A stretch of 64,000 nucleotides of DNA. It comes from Pseudopedobacter alpinus (GTDB taxonomy: Bacteria; Bacteroidota; Bacteroidia; Sphingobacteriales; Sphingobacteriaceae). The stretch covers positions 1 through 64,000 of the forward strand of contig NZ_JBHULV010000056.1 of NCBI RefSeq assembly GCF_042684645.1, read 5' to 3'. The notes beneath the pieces are model-generated. The model saw nothing but the letters and a program-made list of their open reading frames with translations, did no database searches and was not told the DNA's origin. The position numbers and the translations under genes were made by a program. The first letter of the stretch is position 1; every line of letters begins with the position of its first letter. This document shows, in pieces, positions 35,155 to 45,266 of this stretch.

Positions 35155-36528
35155 ATGTTGAAATTAAAAACAACAGTGAAAGCAATTAAGCTTTCACTGT
35201 TTCGTAAACACTACTCATCTTTTAAATTAAAAAATTTGAAACTTTCAAGGCTTTCACCATTCCATACTAACTATTCACCTCTAAGTATCCAAATAAAGCC
35301 CATATACTTTTTACTTTTACCTTTTTATTTTATAACAGCCTGTTCTCCTAAAACTACACCTGTAAACAAACAGCCAGAATTTCCCAAAGTAGAGCAAAAG
35401 GTTGTGGTGAAAGAAGTTCCAAAGCAACAAGAAGTACCTGTTCAAAAAGCAAAAGATAAGTCAGAAATGATTGTCTCTTTAATTTTACCTTTCGAATTAA
35501 GTAGTATTGATTATAAAACAGCCACTTTGTCTGATATAAGGAAAGCTGAAATTGCAATAGATTTTTACCAAGGTTTTAAAATGGGTTTAGATTCTGTTGC
35601 AGCCACAAAAGGAGCCGTAAATTTTAAATTGCAAGTTTTTGATTCAAATGATAATCCTGCTAGTTTAGGTACTTTAGCTTCAAAAGGAGCTATCAAAGTA
35701 TCCGATTTAATTGTTGGTCCAGTTTTCCCAAACGGAGTAAAAGCCTTTTCTGCATACAGCAAAAACATGAAAAAGCCAATGGTTTCGCCTTTGGCAGCAA
35801 CAGATCCGGAAACTTTTAATAATCCGTACTTGATAACAGTAAATAATGCCATAGACCAGCATGCTTTTAAAGCAGTTACATTTATTAAAACGGAGTTAAA
35901 ACCTAAAAAGGTTATTATAATTAGAAGTGGCCAAGCCGATGAATATAAATACGCTGTGCCTTTTAAAAAAGGGGTAGATAGTTTGGCAAAAGGAATGCTT
36001 TTATCAGAGATTGGAATAAAAGCAATAGGTTACGAAAATGTTTATAAATATTTAAATCCAACAGGTTTAAATGTAATTGTTTTGCCTGCAACTGATAGGG
36101 TGTTTTTACTAACTATTTTTAAAGAACTCGAAAAATTAAGTAGAACATTTAAGATAGCGGTAATTGGTCATCCGGGATGGAAAAAAGCAGCATTTTTAGA
36201 TTTTCAGCAACTCGAACTATTAAATACGTACATCACTTCTTCCTATAAAATAAACTATCAAACTTCTCAGGTTTTAGATTTTATAAAATATTACCGCTCA
36301 AATTTTTCTGTAGAACCAAGTGAATATGCTTTTAAAGGTTTCGATATTGGTTATTATTTTGGACTTTTGATGAATGAAAAAGAACATGACTTTATGAAAG
36401 CTATCGGTACTTCTTTTAACGGTATTCATAATGATTTTAATTTTATCCAGAATAGTAAATACGGATACTTTAACACAAGTTTAATGGTTATGAAATATGA
36501 GAACTCTCAACTCACTAAAGTAAACTAA
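35155..36528 (+). CDS. Periplasmic-binding-protein-like lipoprotein
   Basis: A protein of about 457 residues. The lipoprotein signal (FYFITAC) lies unusually far in, at about residues 37-57, after a basic stretch, so the start may really be later. A Lys/Val/Pro linker follows. The main domain (about 105-455) resembles the type I periplasmic-binding fold used by branched-chain amino-acid receptors and LpoA-type proteins (DIRKAEIAIDFYQGFKMGLD, GPVFPNGVKAFS, KPMVSPLAATDP). No permease is nearby, so it is more likely an envelope factor than a transport receptor. It is cotranscribed with guaA (1-base gap) and the methyltransferase (2-base gap). Confidence 0.75.
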   Translation: MLKLKTTVKAIKLSLFRKHYSSFKLKNLKLSRLSPFHTNYSPLSIQIKPIYFLLLPFYFITACSPKTTPVNKQPEFPKVEQKVVVKEVPKQQEVPVQKAKDKSEMIVSLILPFELSSIDYKTATLSDIRKAEIAIDFYQGFKMGLDSVAATKGAVNFKLQVFDSNDNPASLGTLASKGAIKVSDLIVGPVFPNGVKAFSAYSKNMKKPMVSPLAATDPETFNNPYLITVNNAIDQHAFKAVTFIKTELKPKKVIIIRSGQADEYKYAVPFKKGVDSLAKGMLLSEIGIKAIGYENVYKYLNPTGLNVIVLPATDRVFLLTIFKELEKLSRTFKIAVIGHPGWKKAAFLDFQQLELLNTYITSSYKINYQTSQVLDFIKYYRSNFSVEPSEYAFKGFDIGYYFGLLMNEKEHDFMKAIGTSFNGIHNDFNFIQNSKYGYFNTSLMVMKYENSQLTKVN

Positions 36529-36530
36529 AG

Positions 36531-37691
36531 ATGAAAGCAATTCATCAACTCAGTACTTTTCAAAATATATTAAAGCAATATTCTCAAAACGAGCCTTTGC
36601 ATAGGTTTTTGGCAACTTATTACCGTCAAAATAAGCAAATGGGTTCTAAAGATAGACGCACTGCTAGCCGTTTAATCTATAATTATTTTAGATTAGGTAA
36701 AGCTTTGGTAAACGAACCTATTGAGGAAAGATTAATAGTTGCCGAGTTTTTATGTAATACAGAAACAAATGACTTTATAGCACATTTTAAGCCTAATTGG
36801 AATCAATTAGTGCCTTTGCCCTTAAAAGAAAAGATTAATTTGGTAAAAGCAGAATATCCTGATTTTAACTTAGCAGATGTTTTTCCTTTTCAAAACTATA
36901 TTTCTGATAAAGTTGACCAAGAAGCATTTTATCAATCTTTTTTCATACAGCCAGATTTGTTCATCAGAATGCAACGTGGGCAGGATAATAGAATCATCAA
37001 TCAGCTCAAAGTTGCAGATATAAAATTTACCCAAGTTGGACCTCAAACATTAGCTTTTACTAATAGCACCAATTTAGATCAGGTTTTAACTGATAAAGGA
37101 ATTTACGAAGTTCAAGATTTATCATCACAAAAAGCGTGTACTTATTTTAAGCCTCAAAAATGGGATAAATGGTGGGATTGCTGCGCTGCATCTGGCGGTA
37201 AATCTTTGTATTTACACGATGAAGAGCCCACCGTCAAATTGCTAGTGTCTGATAATCGAGCATCTATTTTAGAAAATTTAAAAGAACGTTTTTCTTTAGC
37301 CAGAATTACCAATTACCAGCGAAAAGTTTTAGACTTAACACTTAATCAAGCTTTGTTTTTACATGATTATGAGTTTGATGGAATTATCTTAGATGCACCT
37401 TGCAGTGGTTCGGGTACTTGGGGACGCACACCCGAAATGATTACACAAACTGAAGAATATAAAATTAAATTTTACACGGAGTTACAGCGTAAAATCGCAT
37501 TAAATGTGGTAAAATATCTAAAAGTAGGAAAGCCTCTTATTTACATTACTTGTTCTGTATTTAAAGCAGAAAACGAAGAGCAAGTAGAATGGTTATGTAA
37601 GCAATTTAATCTGGTAGTGGAAAGCCAAGAATTAATTACTGGTTACAATTACAAAGCAGATACTTTATTTGTTGCCCGATTAATTAAATAA
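36531..37691 (+). CDS. RsmB/Sun-family rRNA (cytosine-5) methyltransferase
   Basis: A 386-residue SAM-dependent RNA methyltransferase of the NOL1/NOP2/Sun family. The SAM-binding region starts at WWDCCAASGGKSLYLHD. The two catalytic Cys are in LDAPCSGSGTWGR and YITCSVFKAENEEQV. The N-terminal 150 residues form the NusB-like or substrate-binding part and include SKDRRTASRLIYNYFRLGKAL. The likely target is 16S rRNA, as for RsmB, though the exact base cannot be read from sequence. It is the last gene of the guaA operon. Confidence 0.88.
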   Translation: MKAIHQLSTFQNILKQYSQNEPLHRFLATYYRQNKQMGSKDRRTASRLIYNYFRLGKALVNEPIEERLIVAEFLCNTETNDFIAHFKPNWNQLVPLPLKEKINLVKAEYPDFNLADVFPFQNYISDKVDQEAFYQSFFIQPDLFIRMQRGQDNRIINQLKVADIKFTQVGPQTLAFTNSTNLDQVLTDKGIYEVQDLSSQKACTYFKPQKWDKWWDCCAASGGKSLYLHDEEPTVKLLVSDNRASILENLKERFSLARITNYQRKVLDLTLNQALFLHDYEFDGIILDAPCSGSGTWGRTPEMITQTEEYKIKFYTELQRKIALNVVKYLKVGKPLIYITCSVFKAENEEQVEWLCKQFNLVVESQELITGYNYKADTLFVARLIK

Positions 37692-37746
37692 TTATTGAAA
37701 CTTTTTTGTGGCTCTGTTGTTGTTAAGTTGAACTCATTGAAAACCA

Positions 37747-37766
37747 GTACGTATTTTAATGCGTAC
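37747..37766. promoter_or_regulatory. Inverted repeat before the fasciclin gene
   Basis: GTACG and CGTAC flank 10 bases about 40 bases before the fasciclin start. It may be an operator or a leader hairpin; there is no other support. Confidence 0.3.
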
Positions 37767-37806
37767 ATGGGAAAAGAAACTCTTTAGAAAACTAAAAACA
37801 CAAAAA

Positions 37807-38403
37807 ATGAAAAAAACATTCCTTAGCTTATTAATGGTAGTAGCATTAATAGGTACAACAATGACAGCATGTAACAGCAACAAAACTGCTGATGAAAATG
37901 CAGATTCAATGGCAATGGATAGCATGGCAATGGGCGATGGTATGGCAGAAGAAGGTGTGATGGTAGGTGGAGCAATGATGGTTCCTTCTAAAAACATTGT
38001 TGAAAACGCAGCAGGTTCTAGTGAACATACTACATTAGTTGCAGCTGTAAAAGCAGCAGAATTACTTGAAACATTAAGCGGAACTGGACCGTTTACAGTT
38101 TTTGCACCAACAAATGCAGCGTTTGATGCTTTACCAGCTGGTACAGTAGATAATTTGCTAAAACCAGAAATGAAAGGTGATTTAACTAAAGTATTAACTT
38201 ACCACGTAGTTGCAGGTGCTGTTAAAGCAGCAGATTTAACAGACGGTATGGAAATTACCACAGTTAATGGCGAAAAATTAAAAGTTACTATTAAAGATGG
38301 TACTGTAATGATTGGTAATGCAACAGTTACAACTGCAGATGTAATTTCTAGCAATGGAGTTACACATGTTATTGATGCAGTATTATTACCATCAGGTAAA
38401 TAA
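37807..38403 (+). CDS. Fasciclin-domain surface lipoprotein
   Basis: A 198-residue lipoprotein (signal MTAC, Cys about residue 22). A Met/Asp/Ala/Gly-rich spacer follows to about residue 60. One fasciclin (FAS1) domain runs to the end, with the FAPTNAAFDALPAGTV and YHVVAG motifs and the C-terminal GVTHVIDAVLLP. Such domains mediate adhesion in extracellular or surface proteins. A longer frame from 37759 is rejected because the signal peptide starts at 37807. Single gene with its own terminator. Confidence 0.93.
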   Translation: MKKTFLSLLMVVALIGTTMTACNSNKTADENADSMAMDSMAMGDGMAEEGVMVGGAMMVPSKNIVENAAGSSEHTTLVAAVKAAELLETLSGTGPFTVFAPTNAAFDALPAGTVDNLLKPEMKGDLTKVLTYHVVAGAVKAADLTDGMEITTVNGEKLKVTIKDGTVMIGNATVTTADVISSNGVTHVIDAVLLPSGK

Positions 38404-38434
38404 ATTTCAAGTATTTTCAGATTAATTTTTTCAC

Positions 38435-38475
38435 AAAAATCCCTCTCATTTTATAATGATTGGGATTTTTGTTTT
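38435..38475 (+). terminator. Terminator after the fasciclin gene
   Basis: AAAAATCCC pairs with GGGATTTTT, and TCATT with AATGA inside, separated by small internal bulges; the stem runs straight into a T-rich tail. Confidence 0.85.
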
Positions 38476-38798
38476 TATATGAAAAGTGTTTTAAATAAAA
38501 ACTACATTTTTTTACTAACCATTATTGCAGGGTTTTAGCTTTAAGCTTTTAGCATATAATAACCTAAGTTTATAAGTCCGATTGTAGCGGCGTCTTTTTG
38601 CTGATTAGCAAAAAATACAGCGGAAAGAGGGACTGCTACTCCCCAAAAACTACTACTTTTCGCTTTCAAAAAACAAACAAAATTTGGCCTTTAATTGTTA
38701 CGAAAAAATTATCCACAGAGGGTGTCTATTAGTACTAATTTGTTAACTTCGCAAAACACTTTTTTTAAATTGTTTCCAATTTAGATTTTAAATAGAAT
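38476..38798. other. Gap before gyrA, no gene seen
   Basis: Contains short GCTTTTAGC-type repeats near 38530-38555 (also seen at 32705-32740). A GC-richer segment at 38570-38660 has pieces similar to the element at 15600-15720 in reverse. A near match to the -7 box (TAACTTCG, about 38743) may serve gyrA. No coding sequence is seen. Confidence 0.4.
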
Positions 38799-41423
38799 AT
38801 GGCTGAAGAAACAGATCAGAACGAAGGATTACAACACGACAAAATCATTAAAATAAATATTGAGGAAGAAATGAAATCAGCTTACATCGATTATTCGATG
38901 TCTGTGATTGTTTCTAGAGCGTTACCAGATGTTAGAGACGGTTTAAAACCCGTACACCGAAGGGTGCTTTACGGTATGCTCGATTTAGGTTTGGCAAGCA
39001 ATAAACCATATAAAAAATCGGCCCGTATTGTTGGGGAGGTTTTAGGAAAGTATCACCCACACGGTGATAGTTCTGTTTATGATACTATGGTGCGTATGGC
39101 GCAACCTTGGTCTTTACGCTACCCTTTGGTAGATGGGCAAGGAAACTTTGGTTCTATAGATGGCGATTCGCCAGCTGCAATGCGTTATACGGAGGCTCGT
39201 TTCAAAAAAATGGCCGAAGAAATGTTGGCAGATATTAACAAAGACACCATTGATTACCGCTTAAACTTTGATGATTCTTTACAAGAACCAACAGTTTTGC
39301 CTTCAAAATTCCCTAACCTTTTGGTTAATGGAGGTTCTGGTATTGCAGTAGGTATGGCAACAAATATGGCTCCCCATAACCTTTCTGAGGTTATAGATGG
39401 CATTGTAGCATATATTGAAAATAACGAAATTACCATTCCGGAGTTAATGCAATTTATTAAAGCTCCTGATTTCCCCACAGGCGGTATTATTTACGGTTAC
39501 GATGGCGTTAAAGATGCTTTTGAAACTGGCCGTGGTAGGGTAATGATGCGTGGTGTTGCAGAAATTGAAACTTTACCAAACGATAGAGAACGTATTATTG
39601 TGACTGAAATACCTTATCAGGTAAATAAAGCCATGATGATTGAGCGTACTGCTGATTTGGTAAATGAGAAAAAAATTGAAGGAATTTCTGAAATTAGAGA
39701 TGAGAGTGATAGAGAAGGAATGCGTATTGTTTACGAAATTAAACGTGACGGTAACGCAGCCATCGTATTAAATAACCTTTATAAACATACCGCATTACAA
39801 ACCTCTTTTAGTGTAAATAACATTGCGTTGGTTAAAGGCCGTCCAATGATGCTAAACTTGAAGGATTGTATCCGTCATTTTGTGGATCATCGCCATGAAG
39901 TTGTTGTAAGAAGAACCAAATTTGAATTAGCCGAAGCAGAAAAAAGAGCACACATTTTAGAAGGTTTATTAATTGCTTTAGATCATTTAGATGAAGTAAT
40001 TAAATTAATTAGAGCTTCACAAACACCAGAAGAAGCTCGTGAAGGTTTGATGTCTCAGTTCGGTTTGTCAGATATTCAATCTAGGGCTATTTTAGATATG
40101 ACGCTTCGTCGTTTAACTGGCTTAGAAAGAGATAAGATTAAAGACGAATATGCTGAATTGATGAAAACGATTGATTACCTAAAATCTATTTTAGGTGATG
40201 AAGTTTTAAGAATGCAAATCATTAAAGATGAGCTTGCAGAAATGAAAGAAAAATACGGTGATGCCCGCAGAACCGTAATTGTACACTCGGCAGCAGAAAT
40301 GATGACCGAAGATTTTATTGAAGACGAAGAGGTAGTAATTACCATTTCTAGAGAAGGTTATATCAAAAGAACGGCACTTTCTGAATACCGTACACAAGGT
40401 AGAGGAGGGAAAGGAAGTTTAGGCTCTAACTCTAGAGATGATGATTTTATTGAATATATTTTCTCAGCATCTAATCATAACTATTTATTATTCTTTACAG
40501 ATAAGGGTAAATGTTATTGGTTAAGGGTTTTTGAAATACCAGAAGGAAGCCGAACTAGTAAAGGTAGAGCCATCCAAAATATCATCAATATAGAAAAAGA
40601 TGAACGCATAAGAGCTTATATCAAAGTTGTTAATCTAAAAGATCAAGATTATTTAGAGAATAACTTTATTATTATGTGTACTAAAAAAGGTACCATCAAG
40701 AAAACTACCTTACAAGCTTACAGTCGCCCACGTTCTAATGGTATTAACGCCATTAATATTAACGATGGAGATGAATTATTAGAAGCTAACTTAACTTCTG
40801 GTTCATCAGAAATCGTAATGGCATTACGTTCTGGTAAATCTATTAGATTTAATGAATCTACCGTGAGGCCAATGGGACGTACCGCTACTGGTGTTAGAGG
40901 TATTAGATTAGCACATGATAAAGATGAAGTAGTTGGCATGTTAAGTGTAGAATCTAAAGAAAGTACGATCTTAGTAGTATCTGAAAAAGGATACGGTAAA
41001 CGTACTGATGTGGAGGATTACAGAGTAACCAATAGAGGTGGTAAAGGTGTTAAAACCATTAATGTTACAGAAAAAACCGGACAATTAGTTGCTATAAAAG
41101 ACGTTACTGATAATGATGATTTAATGATCATAAATCGTTCTGGAATTGTAATTAGAATTGCGATGCAGCATCTGAGAGTAATGGGAAGAGCCACACAAGG
41201 GGTGAGGTTAATTACCTTGAAAGGAGATGATTCTATTGCTTCTGTTGCTAAAGTACAGCATGACGAAGAAGAGGAAACAGTTGTAGTAGTAATTGATGAA
41301 ACTGATGTTGTAGAAGCTGGGGTAGATGAAGAAGAAGAGGATGATGACGAAGCTGCTGATGATAAAGAAGTAGATGATGAAGATGAAGCCGATGATTCTA
41401 CAGAAGATAAAAACGAAGAATAA
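38799..41423 (+). CDS. gyrA: DNA gyrase subunit A
   Basis: Cytoplasmic type II topoisomerase subunit that cuts and rejoins DNA during negative supercoiling. It has 874 residues. The catalytic Tyr130 is in AMRYTEARF. The quinolone region reads HPHGDSSVYD, with Ser91 and Asp95 at the positions of E. coli Ser83 and Asp87, so it looks wild type. A GyrA box (QGRGGKGS) starts the beta-pinwheel C-terminal domain. The tail is a long acidic stretch (about the last 50 residues, mostly Asp and Glu), as seen in some Bacteroidota. The TPR gene follows after 29 bases and may be cotranscribed. Confidence 0.97.
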   Translation: MAEETDQNEGLQHDKIIKINIEEEMKSAYIDYSMSVIVSRALPDVRDGLKPVHRRVLYGMLDLGLASNKPYKKSARIVGEVLGKYHPHGDSSVYDTMVRMAQPWSLRYPLVDGQGNFGSIDGDSPAAMRYTEARFKKMAEEMLADINKDTIDYRLNFDDSLQEPTVLPSKFPNLLVNGGSGIAVGMATNMAPHNLSEVIDGIVAYIENNEITIPELMQFIKAPDFPTGGIIYGYDGVKDAFETGRGRVMMRGVAEIETLPNDRERIIVTEIPYQVNKAMMIERTADLVNEKKIEGISEIRDESDREGMRIVYEIKRDGNAAIVLNNLYKHTALQTSFSVNNIALVKGRPMMLNLKDCIRHFVDHRHEVVVRRTKFELAEAEKRAHILEGLLIALDHLDEVIKLIRASQTPEEAREGLMSQFGLSDIQSRAILDMTLRRLTGLERDKIKDEYAELMKTIDYLKSILGDEVLRMQIIKDELAEMKEKYGDARRTVIVHSAAEMMTEDFIEDEEVVITISREGYIKRTALSEYRTQGRGGKGSLGSNSRDDDFIEYIFSASNHNYLLFFTDKGKCYWLRVFEIPEGSRTSKGRAIQNIINIEKDERIRAYIKVVNLKDQDYLENNFIIMCTKKGTIKKTTLQAYSRPRSNGINAININDGDELLEANLTSGSSEIVMALRSGKSIRFNESTVRPMGRTATGVRGIRLAHDKDEVVGMLSVESKESTILVVSEKGYGKRTDVEDYRVTNRGGKGVKTINVTEKTGQLVAIKDVTDNDDLMIINRSGIVIRIAMQHLRVMGRATQGVRLITLKGDDSIASVAKVQHDEEEETVVVVIDETDVVEAGVDEEEEDDDEAADDKEVDDEDEADDSTEDKNEE

Positions 41424-41452
41424 TTAAAAATTAAAAATCAAATAGTTCAAGA

Positions 41453-42631
41453 ATGAAAAAGACAATTTTAAGCATTTTATTAGCCTCTTTCTTTTATGTA
41501 GCAAATGCTCAAAAAAGCGAGATTGCCAGTGCAAAAAATAACTATGCACTTTATGAGATTAGTATGCAATCTAAAGGTCCTTTAAACAAAAAGTTAGAAA
41601 CATTAAATCTTGCAAAAGCATCAACTGATAAAGCAATATTATTTGAGAAAACAAAAAATGATGCAGAGCTTTGGGCATATAGAGCATTAATATATTCTAG
41701 TATTTCTGTTGCCGATACCGTAAATGTGAATAATGCTTCCACTGCTTTCACAGTAGCTCAAGAAGCAATTACAAAAGCCAAAACTTTAGACACAAAAAGC
41801 GAAAATAAAAACACAATAGAAAGTGCTGAAAGAAACTTAACTATTATGATGCAGAATAAAGGTATTACTGCATTTAATAAAAAGGATTATAAAGAGGCTT
41901 ACAACTCGTTCAAATTTATATCTGACGTAATGCCTACTGATACTCTCTTTAGTATGTACACTGCAATTGCAGCTAATAGTTCTCAAATGTATGATGAGTC
42001 TGTAAAATATTATAACAGAACTTTAGAAAACAATAAATCAAATGCTGGTTTATACCAAGAGTTAGGACGTATTTATTTAACTAAAGCAGATACTGCAAAT
42101 GCTTTAAAAACTATTGAAGAAGGTAGAAAACAACACCCAGAATTTATGGGTTTAATTTTTGATGAACTTAATATTTATTTGAACAGAGGTGAAGCTGCAA
42201 AACAGATTACTAAAATTGAAAATGCAATTGCAAAAGACCCTAAAAACAAAACTTTAAGATTTGTATCTGGAATAGCATATTCTGCTAATAAAGATATGGA
42301 TAAATCTGCTGAAGCTTATAAAGCAGCTTTAGAAATAGATCCAAATTATACGGATGCAATTTACAATTTAGCCATAATTTATATAAACAAAGGTAATGAT
42401 CACATTACAGCGGCAAATAAATTACCATCTAATAAAGCTTCTGATGCTAAATACAATGAGCTAAAGAAAAAATTTGATACTGAATTGGGCAATGCATTAC
42501 CTCTTTTAGAGAAGGCAAAAGAGTTAAATCCTAATGATTTAAATACATTAACTACTTTAAGAGAAGTTTATGTTAAACTAAATAAATTGGATAAAGCTGC
42601 TCAAATTAAAAAACTATTAGATCAGAAGTAA
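41453..42631 (+). CDS. Exported tetratricopeptide-repeat protein
   Basis: A 392-residue protein with a signal peptide ending VANAQ at about residue 19 and helical repeats along most of its length. Clear TPR units are visible at about residues 135-170, 185-215 and 265-305 (KTLRFVSGIAYSANKDMDKSAEAYKAALEIDPNY spans one). It probably acts as a protein-binding scaffold in the periplasm or outer membrane. The partner is unknown. It follows gyrA by 29 bases and has a strong terminator downstream. Confidence 0.85.
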   Translation: MKKTILSILLASFFYVANAQKSEIASAKNNYALYEISMQSKGPLNKKLETLNLAKASTDKAILFEKTKNDAELWAYRALIYSSISVADTVNVNNASTAFTVAQEAITKAKTLDTKSENKNTIESAERNLTIMMQNKGITAFNKKDYKEAYNSFKFISDVMPTDTLFSMYTAIAANSSQMYDESVKYYNRTLENNKSNAGLYQELGRIYLTKADTANALKTIEEGRKQHPEFMGLIFDELNIYLNRGEAAKQITKIENAIAKDPKNKTLRFVSGIAYSANKDMDKSAEAYKAALEIDPNYTDAIYNLAIIYINKGNDHITAANKLPSNKASDAKYNELKKKFDTELGNALPLLEKAKELNPNDLNTLTTLREVYVKLNKLDKAAQIKKLLDQK

Positions 42632-42651
42632 TAGTTAAGAAAAATGTAATA

Positions 42652-42690
42652 AAGCCCTGATGTTGAAAAATATCAGGGCTTAATTTTTTT
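42652..42690 (+). terminator. Terminator of gyrA/TPR unit
   Basis: AAGCCCTGAT (42652-42661) pairs perfectly with ATCAGGGCTT (42672-42681), followed by AATTTTTTT. Confidence 0.9.
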
Positions 42691-42812
42691 GAAAGAACTT
42701 CCAAATTATAGTTTAATTAATTTTGTGTTTTTTAAGGTTATAATAAGAATCATATTATCTTAAGGAGATTCAGAAATCAATTTTAATTTTCCTTAAATAG
42801 AGAACATCTTTA

Positions 42813-43784
42813 TTAGCCTTCTTTAAAACTATTAAACTTAGGTTTTGGGTTATCTAATTTAATAGTTCGTTTTGATAAATCTAAGCTGGCATTTAATTCA
42901 AAACCTATTAGCAAAATTAAAGAGTTTAAATAAAGCCAAATCATTACCACTAATAATGTACCTATAGAACCGTAAAGTTTGTTATAAGCACCAAAATTGT
43001 TAATGTAAAAGGAAAAAGCTAAAGATGTTAATACTGCTAAAATTGTAGCAAACCAAGAGCCTGCACTAAAGAATTTCCATTTTTTAGAATTTGCCGGCCC
43101 ATACCTGTACAATAACGATGTTGTTACAAAATATACAATAATAATGATGAGCCACCTGCTCACCATAATCAAATAAATAAAGAAAACACCGTCTTGTAGG
43201 TTAAGTTCTTCTCTTAAAAAATTTACTACAAATTCGCCTATAACCATTACAGAAACACCTATAATCAAAGAGAATGCTGTGAGTAAAGTAAGATTTAAAG
43301 CTACATATCTTTGCTTAAGCCAAGTACGGGTTTCTACAATAAGCGATGCCTTGTTAAAAGCCTGCATTAGTGTGCTGATACCGTTTGTGGCAAAAAATAA
43401 GGCTAAAATAAATCCAATAGATAATAACTTTCCGTTTTGATTTTTTACAATATCTTCTAATGTAGATTCAAAAGCTAAATAAGCGTTTTCTGGCAATAAC
43501 AATGAAATTATTGCCATTAGCTGATTTTGGAAATTCTTTATTGGGATATAAGGAATTAGCGTAAATAAAAAAATGATGGAAGGGAATAGCGCCATCATAA
43601 AATTATAAGCTAAAGAAGATGCCTTATTAATTAAAGAATCTTTTTGAATTTCTTGAAAGAAGAAAAGACCAACGGTGTAAAGCGGTATTGGACTAAATCC
43701 TGGTAGAATAATAAATTTTGTCCACTCTATAAAAGAACGGTAAAATTTAAACTTAAACAGGAAATCGTGTACCCACTGCATCAA
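42813..43784 (-). CDS. YihY/BrkB-family inner-membrane protein
   Basis: A 323-residue integral membrane protein with about six membrane helices and the family pattern (SLAYNFMMALFPSIIFLFTLIPYIP, GSIGTLLVVMIWLYLNSLILLIGFELNA, split here for reference). Once annotated as RNase BN, the family is now thought to be a membrane transporter or permease-like group with no settled activity. It is the last gene of a five-gene minus-strand operon, 6 bases after the thioesterase gene. Confidence 0.9.
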   Translation of the reverse strand: MMQWVHDFLFKFKFYRSFIEWTKFIILPGFSPIPLYTVGLFFFQEIQKDSLINKASSLAYNFMMALFPSIIFLFTLIPYIPIKNFQNQLMAIISLLLPENAYLAFESTLEDIVKNQNGKLLSIGFILALFFATNGISTLMQAFNKASLIVETRTWLKQRYVALNLTLLTAFSLIIGVSVMVIGEFVVNFLREELNLQDGVFFIYLIMVSRWLIIIIVYFVTTSLLYRYGPANSKKWKFFSAGSWFATILAVLTSLAFSFYINNFGAYNKLYGSIGTLLVVMIWLYLNSLILLIGFELNASLDLSKRTIKLDNPKPKFNSFKEG

Positions 43785-43790
43785 TCTAAT

Positions 43791-44198
43791 TTATGAAAAA
43801 TAAGTTTCAATCCTGTCCAAGAAATTTTTTGGAGCCACACAGGGTTTATTTTTAGCAATATCTACAAAAACTAAAGTAGTTTCTCCTAAATTAATCAGCA
43901 CTTTATCTTGATTATAAAGTTCGTACTTAAAAATAATTCTTACACCGGGCTTCTCTTCAATAATCACTTTTACAGTAATAATATCATCATAAAGTGCAGG
44001 TTTTATGTATTTACATTTAAGTTCTAAAACAGGCATCATCACACCATCTTGCTCCATAGATTTGTAGGTCATACCTAAGCTGCGCAACATTTCTGTTCGG
44101 GCTACCTCATACATTTCGGCATAGTTGCCATAATATACATAACCCATTTGGTCTGTATCAGCATAACGTACTCTAATTGTGGTTTCAAAACTAAACAT
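43791..44198 (-). CDS. Hotdog-fold acyl-CoA thioesterase (YbgC/FadM type)
   Basis: A 135-residue cytoplasmic 4HBT-family enzyme. The active-site region has the conserved Asp (RYADTDQMGYVYYGNYAEMYEVARTE spans residues about 10-35) and the helix ends with LRSLG. It hydrolyses acyl-CoA thioesters; chain length is unknown. It lies 1 base from mltG and 6 bases from the YihY gene, in the same operon. Confidence 0.9.
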   Translation of the reverse strand: MFSFETTIRVRYADTDQMGYVYYGNYAEMYEVARTEMLRSLGMTYKSMEQDGVMMPVLELKCKYIKPALYDDIITVKVIIEEKPGVRIIFKYELYNQDKVLINLGETTLVFVDIAKNKPCVAPKNFLDRIETYFS

Positions 44199-44199
44199 A

Positions 44200-45246
44200 T
44201 TATTTTTTTATATTTCTTTCGTTTAAAGCCTGCTGAAATCTTCTGGCGTTGGCTGTATGTTCTGATAAGTTAGTTGCAAAGTTATGGTAGCCAGAAAAAT
44301 CTTCTTTAGCGCACATGTAAATATAATTATGCTTTTCTGGACTTAAAACTGCATCAATAGCGTTAATAGAAGGCATTGTTATTGGCCCTGGAGGCAAACC
44401 TTTATTTCTGTAAGTATTATAAGGAGAATCTTTAGTTAAGTGTCTATTTAATACTCGCCTAATTGTAAAATCATTATTGGCAAATATTACAGTAGGGTCG
44501 GCCTCTAGTTTAATGCCATTATTTAAGCGATTTAAATATAAGCCAGCTATGGTTGGCATTTCTTTATCCATCAAAGCTTCACTATCAACAATTGATGCTA
44601 AAATGGTAACTTCTTGTGGAGTTAATTGTAAATCAGCTGCTTTTTTTAAGCGATCCGTATCCCAAAACTTGGTGTATTCCTTGTTCATCCTTATAAAAAA
44701 GTCTTGGGCGGTAATGTTCCAATACATTTCGTAAGAATTTGGGATAAACATGGTGTAAATATTATCGGTGTTAAAACCATAAGATTTCACAAACTCTGCA
44801 GAGTCTAACAAAGTAACTAATGTTGCGGAATCAAATTCTAACTTTTTTGAAACCATGCCGGCAAGGTTGTTTTTTAGCCTCACATTACGGAAAGAAATTG
44901 CAACTGGTTCTTGGTTACCAGCTACCAACATATTTAAAATCTCCCGATTATTCATCCCTTTTTTAAAGGGATATTTACCTGGTTTTATTTTACTACCATA
45001 ATCTCTATCTTTTGCAAGCCCATAAAAAGAGCTACTATCTATTAATAAATTATGCTTTGCAATAGAATCTCTTACTTGATCAAAATTTGCGCCTGTTGGT
45101 ATGTATAAGTATGTTTTTTGTTCAACGTTGGTATTCTCTTTTATAAACTTTACATAAAGTTTTGGGATAATAATTGCAGCGGTAATTACCAATATTAATA
45201 CTAAAATAATACCTGCTATAGTTCCTTTTTTTAATTTATTAGCCAT
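44200..45246 (-). CDS. mltG: Endolytic murein transglycosylase
   Basis: A 348-residue YceG/MltG-family protein with one N-terminal membrane helix (about residues 10-28) and a periplasmic domain. The LysM-like part (TYLYIPTGANFDQVRDSI) is followed by the catalytic region ILASIVDSEALMDKEMPTIAGLYLNRL, which carries the catalytic Glu, and by LEADPTVIFA and PYNTYRNKGLPPGPI. It cuts nascent glycan strands and sets their length. It lies in one operon with the PASTA and rhodanese genes upstream, and ddl is divergent nearby, giving a small cell-wall cluster. Confidence 0.94.
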   Translation of the reverse strand: MANKLKKGTIAGIILVLILVITAAIIIPKLYVKFIKENTNVEQKTYLYIPTGANFDQVRDSIAKHNLLIDSSSFYGLAKDRDYGSKIKPGKYPFKKGMNNREILNMLVAGNQEPVAISFRNVRLKNNLAGMVSKKLEFDSATLVTLLDSAEFVKSYGFNTDNIYTMFIPNSYEMYWNITAQDFFIRMNKEYTKFWDTDRLKKAADLQLTPQEVTILASIVDSEALMDKEMPTIAGLYLNRLNNGIKLEADPTVIFANNDFTIRRVLNRHLTKDSPYNTYRNKGLPPGPITMPSINAIDAVLSPEKHNYIYMCAKEDFSGYHNFATNLSEHTANARRFQQALNERNIKK

Positions 45247-45266
45247 TAATAATTATGTGATGAATG

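Noticed and set aside
38799..41423. Possibility of parC rather than gyrA
   Set aside because: A clear GyrA box and long acidic tail are present, which favour gyrA.
42813..43784. Calling the YihY-family gene RNase BN
   Set aside because: That name came from an old misassignment; the protein is an integral membrane protein.
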